Of a stretch of DNA of 64,000 nt, positions 34,060-46,600 are shown piece after piece (within the stretch, counting starts at the first letter, position 1; each line of letters opens with the position of its first letter). The DNA is from Antedon mediterranea. Its lineage: Eukaryota > Echinodermata > Crinoidea > Comatulida > Antedonidae. The DNA is taken from contig NC_092673.1 of NCBI RefSeq assembly GCF_964355755.1, positions 23,749,001 through 23,813,000 of the forward strand, in the 5' to 3' direction. The position numbers and the translations under genes are program-made. The notes under the pieces were generated by a model. It was not told the origin of the DNA, searched no databases, and saw nothing but the letters and a program-made list of their open reading frames with translations.

Positions 34060-34189
34060 AATCAGACGATTGGTAAATATTCTCAACCAGGCCTATTTGG
34101 ATATTTTTCTGTTTTGTGTGTTTTTAGAGTAAATGTAAACAGAATAATGAATAGTTAAATGTTATCTTGGGTGCTGATCTATGAAGAAA

Positions 34190-35140
34190 TATAACACCAA
34201 TATATTGCCCCAATTACTAAACGTTTTCTGGATAGATATCAAAGGTCAAAATAATTACTTTCGCATTGACTATATACACAGACATTTTTTATTAGAGTGG
34301 ATATCCTTCTGAGTTGTTTGACACAAAAAATGCTCATCTAAACCCATAGTTCACAAAGATACAAATATATAAATATAATAGTTGAAAGCTTCCGGTCATT
34401 TTCTGTAAAAATAGTTTCATTAGAGTAAATAAATATGGTTCTTCTGAATTGTTTAACACAAAAGTTACGCTTATTGGTCACCGAGATACAAAAAATAAAT
34501 TTAGTGAGATATGAAATAAAGAATATATGTTAACGGTCAAAACGATGACTTTTTCATTAGAGTGAATATAAACATAGACCTTTTGAATATTTTGACACAA
34601 AAAATGCTCATCTACGCCCATTGGTTACAAAGATATGAATATACCAATATAATAGGTCAAAGGTCAAAAGAGTAGTTTCCGGTCATTTTTTTGTAAAAAG
34701 TTTTATTAGAGTGAATATAAATAAAGGTCTTCTGAATTGATTAACACAAAAATTACGAAGTTACGACTATTGGTCACCGAGATACAAAAAATTTACTTAT
34801 ATTCATTATTTTATATTATTTCACTATGTCAAAGGTCAAAATGATGTCGTCTGGTCATAATACACAAAACGTTTTCATTAGAGTGAATATAAACATAGAC
34901 CTTCTGGGTATTTTGACACCAAAAACGCTTGTTTACGCCCAGTGGTTACCGAGATATGAATATGCCAAAATAATAGGTCAAAGGTCAAAAACATGGATTC
35001 CGCTCATTTTTGATCAAAAACTTTCATTAGAGTGAATATAAATATGGGTCTTCTGAATTGTTTGACACCAAAATTACCAAGTTCGGCCAAGCGGTTACTG
35101 AGATATACAAATATATAATTTGACCCTCATGACCTCTTGA
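34190..35140 (+). repeat. Right inverted arm: tandem units containing TCAAAGGTCAAAA
   Basis: Repeating units of about 150 bp (paired into about 300 bp) with the order 'cattagagtgaatataaaca', 'gaccttctgaattgtttgac', 'gttaccgagatatgaata' and 'ataggtcaaaggtcaaaa'. It is inverted relative to the sequence at 31060-31325 and 32125-32345. Confidence 0.8.
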
Positions 35141-35194
35141 CCCCTTAAAAAAGTATGTTCCACTGAACCGATTTTGGTAGATTTTGGAAATGTT

Positions 35195-35643
35195 TCTATC
35201 GGTAGATTGACTGGACTACAAAGGAAGCAACGTTTGACGAAATTTGCATCCTGTTAGCCGAACATTTCACGCCACACAGAAACATGATTGTTGCCAGATA
35301 TCAATTTAATAGTCGGTCACGTCAAAAACAAGAGTCAATTGCATCGTATATTGCAGCTCTCAGAGACATCGCCAAGGACTGTAAGATTATGAAAAGACAT
35401 TAGAAGAAATGCTTAGGGACCGTCTCGTTTGTGGTATAAACAATGATAAAATCCAAAAAGCCTTACTAGCTCAAGGTGAGAAACTGACCAACAAAAAAGC
35501 CATAGAGGTAGCTCAGTCTGTTGAAATTGCGGATGAACAGTATAGCATCATAAACGCAAGTGCACAGTCCCAGATAGATTCGTTCCAAATGAGCCATAAT
35601 AAACAACATAAATTTAACAGGATGAAACCCAAGCCGGGTCCTA
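35195..35643 (+). pseudogene. Ty3/gypsy gag, 5' part (second gypsy), interrupted by EnSpm
   Basis: Gag capsid blocks: LLAEHFTPHRNMIVARYQF, then RQKQESIASYIAALRDIAKD, a 1-2 nt frameshift near 35385, then EEMLRDRLVCGINNDKIQKA and NKKAIEVAQSVEIAD. These are typical of mag/gypsy-type gag proteins. The 5' LTR and gag start are missing, cut off by the FEN1-like element's right arm. The frame is interrupted at the TA at 35642-35643 by the 15.5-kb EnSpm element and resumes at 51146 in the compatible phase. Confidence 0.85.
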
Positions 35644-35683
35644 CCCAGCTAACACAAAACGTTTTGAAAACGTTTTTATTAAG
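35644..35683 (+). repeat. Left terminal inverted repeat of the EnSpm-like element
   Basis: Starts CCCAGCTAACACAAAACGTT. Matches the complement of 51104-51143 with a one-base offset after CCCAGCTAACA. Confidence 0.9.
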
Positions 35684-35689
35684 TTATAT

Positions 35690-37330
35690 TGAGGTTTTTA
35701 CCTAACCTTGTTCATTTTGAACGTTTAAACATCGTTTTTTAAACGATATTTAATAGCTTTTTTTTTATTAGTTTAAAAAAAACATAGAAAAAACGTATTT
35801 GTTCGGGAATTTTAAGGTTATTTTATAACGTTTTTGAAATAATCTATAATTAACTCATTGAGGACATTATAAATTGGTTATTTAAAGGTTTATTTAATAC
35901 CTTCTAAACTTAACGTATAAGTAACTATAAAAAAACGTTTTGAATATATATTGTTTACGTTTTCATGAAAATGTTGATAAATAACTAATATTGAACTGAT
36001 TAGAAACGTCATAAATTAGTTATCTTAACGTTTCACTTATTACGTTGTATAAATAACCATTAATGAACTCTTTAGAAACGTCAAAAATTAGTTATTTAAA
36101 CGTTTCACTTATTACGTTATATAAATAACCATTAATGAACTCTTTAGAAACGTTGTAGATTGGTTATTTGAATGTTTTTTATTTAAGTCTTAGGTACAAC
36201 GCTCAATTAACCATAATTAAACGTTTTGAATTTGTTTTTTTTACGTTGTGATAAAACGGTTAAAATAACTAATATTGAACTGATTAGAAACGTCAAAAAT
36301 GAGTTATTTCAACGTTTCACTTTTTACGTTATATAAGTAACCATAAATGAACTCTTTAGAAACGTTGTAGATTGGTTATTTGAATGTTTTTTTATTTAAG
36401 TCTAGGTACAACGCTAAATTAACCATAATTAAACGTTTTGAATTTGGTTTTTTTACGTTGTGATAAAACGGTTAAAATAACTAATATTGAACTGATTAGA
36501 AACGTCAAAAATGAGTTATTCCAACGTTTCATTTTTTACGTTATATAAGTAACCATAAATGAACTCTTTAGAAACGTTATAAATTGGTTATTTGAATGTT
36601 TTTATTTTAAGTCCTAGGTACAACGCTCAATTAACCATAATTAAACGTTTTGAATTTGTATTTTTTACGTTGTGATAAAACGGTTTAAAATAACTAATAT
36701 TGAACTGTTAGAAACGTCAAAAATTAGTTATTTTAACGTTTCAATTATTACGTTATATAAGTAGTCATAAATGAACTCTTTAGAAACGTTGTAAATTGGT
36801 TATTTAAATGTTTTTATTTTAAGTCCTATGTACAACGCTCAATTAACCATAATTAAACGTTTTGAATTTGTATTTTTTACGTTGTGATAAAACGGTTTAA
36901 AATAACTAATTTTTAACTGATTAGAAAATAGTTACAAAAAAAAAAAGAAGTTATTTTAACGTTTCACTTATTACGTTATATAAGTAGTCATAAATGAACT
37001 CTTTAGAAACGTTGTAACTTAGTTATTTAAATGTTTTTTTACAAACAAACAAACATTGGTACAAACGCTCAATTAACCATAATTAAACGTTTTGAATTTA
37101 TGTTTTTGACGTTGTGATAAAACTGTTTAGAATAACTAATATTGAACTTTATTAGAATCGTCATAAATTAGTTAATTTAAAGTTAATTTAGGCCTAAGGT
37201 TATTTATACAACGTTATGAGATCTCTTTAAAAACGTTATTAAATTCCCTTTATCTTCTTATTTTTCAAAATAACTTAAAAAAAAATGTGTACCTTTTACG
37301 GTCCAAAAATGGTTTAAGATAGTACTAGTA
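35690..37330 (+). repeat. Left subterminal array rich in AACGTT
   Basis: Five to six imperfect copies of a unit of about 215 bp. 'tgaactctttagaaacgt' recurs near 36136, 36343, 36559, 36771 and 36996, and 'aattaaacgttttgaatttg' once per unit. AACGTT, AAACGTTT or AACGTC occurs many times. CACTA-type elements carry subterminal repeats that bind their second (TNPA-like) protein, and this array is the obvious candidate for that role here (inference). Confidence 0.85.
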
Positions 37331-38275
37331 GAAACGTTTGTTGTGGCCTACAATATGGCTAATGTTGTATCTTTCATCGGCACGTCACATCTATGCAAAA
37401 AAAAAACGGCGCGAAACTTTTCTTTCTCTGGACACGGCTGGCCGGGCACGCCACATGTTCTCTCGCCGATGTCGTGACGACGAGTACGAGGTTGCATTTT
37501 TATAAAGTAAGTTAATTATATTTTTACTGTAAAAATAGACATAAAATTATTAGGTATCTAATATTTTGCATACGTAAATAGAATGTTTATGAATTGATGT
37601 TAGGCCTAGTATTAGTATAGGCCATATAATCTAGGAAAGTCTATTGTGGTAGGCGCGCCTACTTCAGTGAGACCTCCTACCTAGGCGCGGCCTAGTTAAT
37701 TTCCCTCGCTCGTGGAAGATTTAGGAGGACAAATGCTATCCTAGATAGGCCTAGCCCTAGACTAGACGTCTGAGACTAGTGATGCCTAGCTGTGCTTAAC
37801 TAACTAGCCTGATAAACTATATATATTATTATACTTCTAAGGCTTAACCAGGCAATATGATAAGATATAGGGCGCCTATCTGTATATTATATGATCACAT
37901 GAAGTTCCGTATGGACAAATACTATGAACTATAAGTATAATATAACTTATTAGGCACAGAGAAGAAATTCCGAACCAACCGGTAATTTTAATTAAAATTT
38001 TGAAATGGTAAACTAGGCCTAGGTAGCCTAGCTAGTTTTCATTCTGAAGGGGCGTTTATGTGTATATATTTTACCATTTTACACTAAAAAAAATAAATGC
38101 CTTCCCCTGAATAAACGCCTCCCTTGAATAAACGCTCCCATGTTTATTTGAATATATAAGGTATTAACAATTGTAGGTATAGGGAAAATGAAGTGACATA
38201 AAAATAATTTTGAATTCGTTGATTTTTCGACTTCGGCGAGTTTAACTGTATTCTAATTATTTGGATAGACTGACT
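37331..38275 (+). promoter_or_regulatory. Probable promoter and untranslated first exon of the transposase gene
   Basis: A locally GC-rich block (about 37380-37500, with ggcgcg and ccgggcacgcc) ends in a donor-like ataaa/gtaagtta at about 37507. A matching acceptor (ttctaattatttggatag, ending at 38268) lies eight bases before the ATG at 38276. This suggests one 5' UTR intron of about 760 bp. No TATA box is convincingly placed. Confidence 0.4.
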
Positions 38276-40300
38276 ATGAATTCTGAACTAAGTAAGCAAG
38301 AGAAAAGAAAAAGATATAGAAGAAATTGGATGAAAGCATCGCGTGCAGTAAAACGAATGAGAGAGAATGAAAATCCAGACAAAGATGAAGTTAAAGAAAG
38401 TAGCATTAAAAGCAGATCTAATTATGAATGTATCATCCGTTCTAATTATGAGGTTGATGAAGATTCAGTATTATTTTTAACTGACAGTGAAACTGGAAAA
38501 AATGCTTCTTCTACTGAGTCTAAATGTGATGATGGATATTTTTTTTCAAGTGATTCCGAAACTGATGATGAATGTCTTGTTTGTGAATCTGATTCCAGCA
38601 AAGCTGATAGTGTTGAATATTTAGTTGAAAGTCCATTGGCATTTAAGAAACAGCTTGCAGAATGGGTTTGCAAATATAACATCAAGCATGACGCTGTTGA
38701 TAACCTTCTTAAACTTTTGCAAAAAAATGGACATCATTCAGAGTTACCTGGTACTGCACGCACTTTGCTTGGTACAGTAAGAACAGTAGAAATTGGAAAT
38801 AAATCAAACATGAAATATCACTACTTTGGATTAACTGAAGTGTTAAAAAAAGCTTACATTTACTGCAAACCAAAGCTATTTCACATAAAAGCTCTTGAAA
38901 TTGGTTTTAATATTGATGGTGCACCATTGTTTAAAAGTTCTAGTTCATCAATCTGGCCTGTTCTTTGCTGTATTGCCAATTTGACACCAACTTATGTCTT
39001 TATTGTTGCATTGACCGAAGGTTCTACAAAACCTAGTAACTTAGATTTTCTTTCAGACACCATAGCTGATTTACAGCATCTTCTAAAAAATGGACTTGAT
39101 GTCAATGAAATGACAGTTCCAGTCAAAATACGGTACATAATATGTGATGCACCCGCCAGGGCGTTCGTAAAACGTACAAAGCTTTACTCAGGCTATCACG
39201 GGTGTGATAAATGTAGCCAAAGAGGGCAACATAAAAATGGCAGAATGTTGTTCCTGCAAACAAGACACTTAAAAAAAAGAACAGACCAAAATTTTAGAAA
39301 TCGAGAGTTTAGAGAACATCATCACAATGATGAATCACCATTCCTTGACTTGCCGATTGATATGATAACATCTTTTCCTATAGATTTTATGCATCAAACT
39401 TGCCTTGGTGTTATGAAAAAAATGTTGTTGATGTGGGTCAAGGGATCAAACAGATTGTTGAGATTTCGTTTGTCGTCTGCCCAAGTACAAACTGTGAGTG
39501 AAAAATTAATCGGGTTAAAAAAATATGTGACTAATGATTTCCAGAGAAAACCAAGAGGATTATCAGAAATAGACAGATGGAAAGCCACTGAATTTCGCCA
39601 ATTCTTACTTTACACAGGAAAGCTTGTCCTGAGTAGAATCCTTTCACATGAGAAATATGAGCATTTTATGTCCTTGAGTGTAGCTTGCTGTATACTTGTA
39701 AACTCAAAATTAGCACTTGCCTACAAGGAATATGCCCATCAGTTATTAGTGTATTTTGTAGAAAAAGGGCGAAATTTGTATGGCGAAGAATTTTTGATAT
39801 ACAATGTTCATACACTTTTACATTTGGCAGATGAAGCCGACTTGTTTGGAAATCTGAATAATTGTTCAGCATTTGGCTTTGAAAATTACATGTACACTTT
39901 AAAGAAACTTGTAAGGTCTGGCAGACATCCAATTTCGCAAATAGCAAAAAGAATAAGTGAAAGACATGTATTGAAGGAAAGAGTTAACTTAAATCAAACA
40001 CCTGCAAGTATATCATTTAAATCACCAAATAACTGTTACATTATATCAGCTGACACTTGTTGTGAAGTTATTGAAGATCATTATGATGAGAACTCTACTA
40101 GTTTTGTATGTAGGGTATATGCCAGAAGTGAAAGTTTATTTACCTCTCCTTGTGACTCCAAGATAATAAATATACATAAAGTTAGAAACAGGTTTACCTC
40201 AATTAAAAAGATAAAAAGGACAGACTTAAGATTTAAAGCAATGAAGTGTAATATTGATGACAACGCTGCAGTGTTTATGGGTCTTTTACATTATAATTGA
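38276..40300 (+). CDS. EnSpm/CACTA-type (TNP2-like) transposase
   Basis: An uninterrupted 674-residue frame. The start is the first Met after the likely acceptor; the in-frame sequence upstream has only non-ATG codons. N-terminus: basic (KQEKRKRYRRNWMKASRA) then acidic. From about residue 120 there is the TNP2-like region. Candidate catalytic acids are D214 in NIDGAPLFKSS, D291 in YIICDAPARAFVK, and E536 in SAFGFENYMYTLKK. A CxxC zinc pair (C310, C313 in GYHGCDKC) and an H-x3-H pair (H512, H516 in NVHTLLHLADEA) lie between or near them, as in DDE transposases of the CACTA group. Also typical: FMHQTCLGVMKKMLLMWVKG and DRWKATEFRQFLLYTG. It would cut and rejoin at the CCCAG termini. Its intactness fits an autonomous element. 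Confidence 0.9.
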   Translation: MNSELSKQEKRKRYRRNWMKASRAVKRMRENENPDKDEVKESSIKSRSNYECIIRSNYEVDEDSVLFLTDSETGKNASSTESKCDDGYFFSSDSETDDECLVCESDSSKADSVEYLVESPLAFKKQLAEWVCKYNIKHDAVDNLLKLLQKNGHHSELPGTARTLLGTVRTVEIGNKSNMKYHYFGLTEVLKKAYIYCKPKLFHIKALEIGFNIDGAPLFKSSSSSIWPVLCCIANLTPTYVFIVALTEGSTKPSNLDFLSDTIADLQHLLKNGLDVNEMTVPVKIRYIICDAPARAFVKRTKLYSGYHGCDKCSQRGQHKNGRMLFLQTRHLKKRTDQNFRNREFREHHHNDESPFLDLPIDMITSFPIDFMHQTCLGVMKKMLLMWVKGSNRLLRFRLSSAQVQTVSEKLIGLKKYVTNDFQRKPRGLSEIDRWKATEFRQFLLYTGKLVLSRILSHEKYEHFMSLSVACCILVNSKLALAYKEYAHQLLVYFVEKGRNLYGEEFLIYNVHTLLHLADEADLFGNLNNCSAFGFENYMYTLKKLVRSGRHPISQIAKRISERHVLKERVNLNQTPASISFKSPNNCYIISADTCCEVIEDHYDENSTSFVCRVYARSESLFTSPCDSKIINIHKVRNRFTSIKKIKRTDLRFKAMKCNIDDNAAVFMGLLHYN

Positions 40301-40675
40301 GTGATTCTAAGAAGTTGAGAAATCTTAACTTAGCTGTACCTGTATGTCCTACTGTGATATAGTAGATTAATTTGAAAAAAAGAGGTTTCGTAATGTGCAA
40401 CCATACTTTCATCAGTTACAATTACACACAGTACTGTATGTATGTAGTAGAATAGTTAACAATTAAATTTTATTTATTTTTTATTTATTTTATATCTGAT
40501 ACCTTTTTTAAAGACTTAACAAAAATATCTTTTCACTCAGAAACCAGTATTTCTAAGGCAAAATCTATGTAGAGCACCTGCTACTATGTAGAGTTATGAC
40601 AACCGGACATAACAAAAAAGATGAGACTTTTTATGAGAAAAAAGCAATAACATGTAGTCTTTTTAACTTTACAGA

Positions 40676-43600
40676 ATGGAACAAAGATATGCTGTAGTTA
40701 TATTTAAAGGCACGGAATTAGAAGAAGAGTCGGTTGAAATTATATCAGAGAAATGGTTAGCAGAAGTGATAGATAGTGTAAGTACACTTACACTTACACT
40801 TAATGTTTGATGGAAATAGTTTAGGCTAGTGCCTATTAGATTCCATTTCTAGCCGAAAATAGTTGTCAAGTCTAGACTTAAAGATGTTCACTGAAGAGGC
40901 TTGTATTACATATTCAGGCAGAGAATTCCAGTGATGTATGACTCTGATGGTAAAAAAGTTGACCCTGCACATAAGATTTCCTCTAAGTTTTGGACGATAT
41001 AGTTTTAAGCTGTGTCCCCTGGTTCTGATGTTGTGAGACAATTTAAATAAATCTTTTGGGTCAATATCCTCAAAGCCTTTCAAAATTTTGAAAGCTTCAA
41101 TCAAATCTCCTCGTAGTCTTCTTGTCTCTAATGGTTGAAGATCAAGATATTCTAACCTTTTTTCATATGGTAGATCACTTATTGACTTGACCATCTTTGT
41201 AGCTCTTCTCTGCACCTTCTCCAAGATTTCTTTGTCTTTGTTATAGTAAGGAGACCAGGACTGTATACAGTATTCCATATGTGGACGGATGTATGCCTTG
41301 TACATGACCTGAAAACTTTCTTTGTCAATATTTTTGAATGTTCACTATTTTTTTTAGATTGTTTGTTATTCTCTCTCTTAAGCCTCTTTCTCACAGAACT
41401 GTGTTCTGAAAATGTATGAGGAATAATATATACTATATTTAGAAAAAGAAATCAATAAATTATTCATATTTTGTCAGAAACTTTTTATTGCCTGGGTATA
41501 CCTCGACCCTATTTCACCGAATGATTCCTGGTATTATAGTCCAATGTGAATATTTGTAATATATGTTGGTAATAATTTTGCAAGCACGCCTGTCGGAAAT
41601 GGGCTATGTGTCTTACACAGATATCTTGTGCTTACTTACTCATAAAGAATGTTTAATTCAGGAATTATGATTTTAGTTAAACCATAGTCGTGTGATTAGT
41701 TTATAGTAAAAGTATACAGACGAAACCAAGTACTAGTAGGAACTGTGTTTGTGAATAATTGAATTTGAATTGAATTGAATTATACAAAATTTAGACTGAA
41801 AACATGTTTGCTTCATGTTGTTTGACATACATAAATACAATGATTAATATGTGATAGTATATTAAAAGTTCAATCCTGTCTATAGGAGGTCAAGTAAACT
41901 GCTGTCCTATTTTTAGTTTGTATTGCTGCAAGTGAAATAACCTAAAAATTATGCTGTTAATGTTCTATTTTGCAAAAAAAGAATTGTAATTGTTTTTTTT
42001 AGGACAACCAAATTGTCAGAGCAGTACATTGGCCGGTTGGCCGATCAAACATTATAAAATTGGCGTATAAACACGAACAACCAGATAGAGAAAAATGGAA
42101 ATTATTCAAAATCAGAAAAATAAGCAAATTAACAACTGATTTTGAGTTAGCAAAAAAAATGAGAAGGAAAGGTGAAGATACGTCAACGTTCGAAGAAGAT
42201 GAAGATGATGGAAAAAGAAAAAAGAAGAGAAACACCTTGATCTATTCTGATGAAAACGATGAAGGTAGGCTGTAATTGTGTTTAATTACGTAGAGTCTTA
42301 AACTATAGTTTAGTATTCTTAAACCGGACTTTAGTCGTAGTTCAAAGTTCGACTTGAAAAAGTCGTAGTTCGAGCTATTACTTCAAATTCGATTCATAAA
42401 CGAAGTAGTCGAAGTTTGCAGTTCGACTTAATGAAGTAAAGGTTTTAGTCGAGTTGCACACGTCTGAGTAAAAAAGGCTATACATTGGCCAATGACAAGA
42501 GAGTATTTGAGGAGCAGACGAAATTTTGCGCATTGATATCACTTTCCATTTTCTTACAAAACTTTTTACGCATCAGGACTATATACATGAAAAATAATTT
42601 TAATCATTAATTAATTAAGATCAGTATAAATTTAACAGTGAAGTATTAACAACAAACGAAACCATGGCAGTACGGTAACTTTCATATTTTCTAGGCCCCC
42701 AACAAAGTATGATCGCAACAAACCACGCATTTCATAGCGTGACAAAAAAGCGCTTAGCCCCCTAAACATTCCATCGCTTGGTGAATTTCCGCATCTGCCA
42801 TTGTCGCTATGGCATGACGTAGTTCAAGTCGGACTTGCGCGAAGAAAATAATGTAATTTGTATACAGTTGTAAATAAAGATGATTTTCATTATTATAACT
42901 TATACCAATGTATATTTAATTAAGCTAATATAAAAATAGATATTTCATTCTTCAATATCTGGCCAATATAACAACTCAATGACTGTTACGTTTTTAGTCG
43001 CGTGGAAGCGACTCTATAGTTCACTAAGTCGGTCGGTCGGTCTGTCTGTCTGTCTGTCTGTCGGTCTGTCTGTCGGTCTGTCTGTCTGTCGGTCCGGTAT
43101 CACTATGCGTTTTGTCGCTTTATGACCTTATCTTGATATCAGTTTAATCTAGCTAAGTCAATTTTTCACAGAATATTCCTTATGGCCAGGAATCGATGTA
43201 GTTATGTTTTCACGGTGCGCAATAAAAAATTACGCGGTCTACGCACGATTTAACGAAATCACGTTTGTAATCATATCTTAACAACCATGAATCACAATTA
43301 AATAAAATTTGGTACTCATAAATTTCAGGGCATAAATCATCATATGGCAATACAATTACGTGCGTAGCGCATGTAACGCATGCGTACGCGCGCTTAAAAT
43401 TTTCAAAATTTATTTTCGATGAAATAAGAGTACGTTTCAGGCAATTTTAAGCGTTTACAAAATTGCCATGAGTGCGCAGATTTTTGCGCGCGCACTGCGC
43501 GTTAAATGTTATTGCGCACACTTTTTGCCCGATTTCTGTTTTCTTGACTTAATTTTCAACTCGAAATTACGTTATACGAGCACGTCAAATGTGACAGGCT

Positions 43601-46600
43601 ACGCACGTGTAAATTAAAACAATATAAATGTTTTTAAACATTTCAACATTTTTAAACATGTTCAGTAATTTCGGTCAGTATAGTTCACTATGTCGGTCGG
43701 TCCGTCTGTCTGTCTGTCTGTCAGTCTGTTTGTCTGTCGGTCCGGTATCACTATGCATTGTAGCACGCGACTTAATGGCTGTTGGCCTTGTTCATAAACA
43801 TCGTTTAAAAACCATTTAGTCGACCATTTAGCCTGCCCCCTCCAGGACTAACAAAATTGATCAAAATCCGTCTCGATTTAGTCGAGGTTGGCCTGAATTA
43901 GTCGGCGATTTAGTTGAAGTTTGGTTTATGAATTAAAATGATGTCATTTTTAAAGTTTTAGAGCGAACTACGACTAAAATCACATTGACCATCATTTGAA
44001 ATGTTGTCGAAAATTACATTAAAGTACCTCAATACCTTTACCAAGCATCTTGTAAGTACATCACAGAGGGAATATTTTATAGTTTATAAATATTTTCAAG
44101 GTAAAATACCTCTGGTTTGTAAGGTTTTTATTTGAATTTTCATTCTATATTTATGAGGTAATTAAATACTTATTTTTTGTGTTATCACGATTTATTTTCA
44201 TTTCTTTATTACAGAAATGGATTTTTCCTATTTTCCAATAAAACCTCAAAAAACATGTAGGCCTAAAAGAAAAAATTCAAGTGAACTAAGTTCAGGTGAG
44301 GCATTATGGAATGGAAAGAGTTAAGTTCTATTTAGGCTATCGCTCTCTGTAGAGCGATAGCCTATTGTTATTGTCAAAGATTTCAATTTTTTTGCTTATT
44401 TTTTGTTGCACGCAGATCTAAAAAAACGGCGGTAGCAGTTATGTTGTAACTTGGCCAGCAGATGCGCGTATATATGTAGTTGTGCAATGTCGCGTAGCGT
44501 AACTATGCGCGATTTTCTTAAATTCTTAGATCGACTATAAATTGAAAACCAATAGATATTTTTAAATACCACTTGAAACACGTATGCTTCATGTCAAGGG
44601 TCATCTTCCTGTATCATCAGCAACATTTTTAACATTGGTATTATCACGCTTTGAAAGTTAAAAATTCTGAAAATCTAATTTCTACACGTTTCAGGACTTT
44701 TCAAGCATTTCACATTTTTCAAAAAAATATGCGTTGCGCGCGCGCTTTGCGCACTCACCCCATACGCAGCCTAGAAAGCACGTTTTTGCGCTTGATTATT
44801 GTCTTTTATAGTTTTATGATATATTTCTTTCATATTTGATGAATTATCAATGCAAAATAAACTTTAAAAATCGTGCGCTTGAAAATTGGTCTAATTTTAT
44901 GCAAATTTTTGTAAAAATATGCCTATTTTGAATCGATTATAGCTCACCTGGATGGCTGGTGACCCCCTATTTGTTTAACTTATTATAAAGGGCAATGAGT
45001 TGTAGATATATATTCATGTGACATTTAGATCATAAGTATGTTGTTTAGTCATCATATGGTCATCTGAATTTTTCAATTAATCTTATTACTCAAAACATTC
45101 TCCTTATGACATATGAACTTTATTTTCAATTTGAAAAGGTCATCATACTCAAACAATTAAGTAAACGTGAGTGGTGTAAAATAAAAAAATAACCGTCATT
45201 TAAACCGTTTACAATGCCAATACCGGTTGTGCCAGTAACGCTTGTTAAACGATTTTGATCAATGCTATGCTGTTTGTACAATCGTTACTGTAGACTGAGC
45301 CTAATGAATAGAATTACGATGCGTTGCGCGATAGCCTAACTCATCACCGTGACAAGTTCAAATCTAGTTATACTTAGATGTTAAGGAACGAATTTGTTTA
45401 AATTTTATTATTCTTTAGTTCATGACGTCATTTGATTGGATTTATGAAAATATCATTTTCATTGAGGACATTATAAATAATTATCTTGAATAATAATTAT
45501 CTATGATGAAGAACTTTCTTTTGCTTTCTGTAGGAAAAACATATATTTATCTATTTATCGTCCTTCGTTACTGGGCTGAATTTTCTTTTTTACCAATAAA
45601 TAAAATGATGTAAACAATTTGAATATTGTTTTTAAGAAGCCTTATCAGTAAGTTGTCATTAATTTTAATTAAAAAATGCATACTTTTCAGATGATGAAAT
45701 ACCAGGTCCATCGACATCTTTACAGTCAGGTATTTTGATTTTTGTTTAATATACTGTATACTTTTATTTAATCATAAAGAATTTTAATTTGTTTAAACTC
45801 AAATATTTGTCTTTTGCATAACTAGAAATAAAATGAAACTTTTTTTTATTCTAAAAATAAATTTCCTTATATTGATAAGGTAAATAAATACAACATTTTG
45901 TTTTATAAACATTTAGTTTTGATATGTAAAATTAATATTTATATCATTTATTTATTACAGAAATGAACTTTTCTCTATCTCAAAAAAAAAAGAAACACAC
46001 ACAGAAGAGTTTAAGTGAACTAAGTTCAGGTGAGGCATTATGGAATGGGAAGAGTTAAGTCCTGTTTACACTTGGACATTAACAAATGAATTTATATTAT
46101 AAATATATATACGGCCATACAGCGTTGAAACACCGGTTCTCGTCGGATCACCGAAGTTAAGCAACGTTGGGCCCGGTTGCGTTCTGGATGGGAGACCGTC
46201 TATAAATCGCGACGGGTGCTGTATATACTGGAGAGTGATGGTGTAATGGTAATATCAGACTGGCATGTGATAGGCATGGGTTCAAGGTTATCTGTACCAT
46301 ACTAATTGCATCCTTAGGCAAGATGCTTTACTCTCATTGCCTCGTCCTTCGGATGGGATGTAAAGCCGTTGTTCCTGTGTACTTAACAGTGCACGTTGAA
46401 GAACTTGGTACATTATTCGAAAAGAGTAGGGGATCGTCTCCCGGTGTGCTGATCTGGTAGGCGCTGCACTGCTGGCTGCCGTGGGTCCGTGGAGGGCCTA
46501 ATCCGAATTTCCTCAGTTTCCAGTTGAGCTTGAGGATAAATATGAATACCTTTACCTTTATTATTATAGTTTTGAGATGAAAAAAATGTATTTTTATTAT

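Larger units (their letters stand above)
31055..35165. mobile_element. Putative element with long inverted arms around a FEN1/XPG-like gene
   Basis: Left arm pieces (31060-31325 and 32125-32345) and right arm (34190-35140) are inverted copies of one repeat family. Markers are 'ttgacctttgacc', 'atatttatattcactctaat' and 'cagtaaccactgggcg' on the left, and their complements on the right. The homologous frames at 31071-31292 (minus) and 34826-35035 (plus) show it at peptide level. The right arm holds three to four tandem half-units of about 150 bp. Between the arms is one broken gene (32402-34059). Whether the arms are true ends or a satellite-like repeat captured on both sides is unresolved. 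An insertion at 31331-32098 splits the left arm. Confidence 0.5.

Noticed and set aside
46111-46222. 5S rRNA gene
   Set aside because: Base changes and a SINE body continuing directly after it show a 5S-derived SINE head and not a functional 5S gene.
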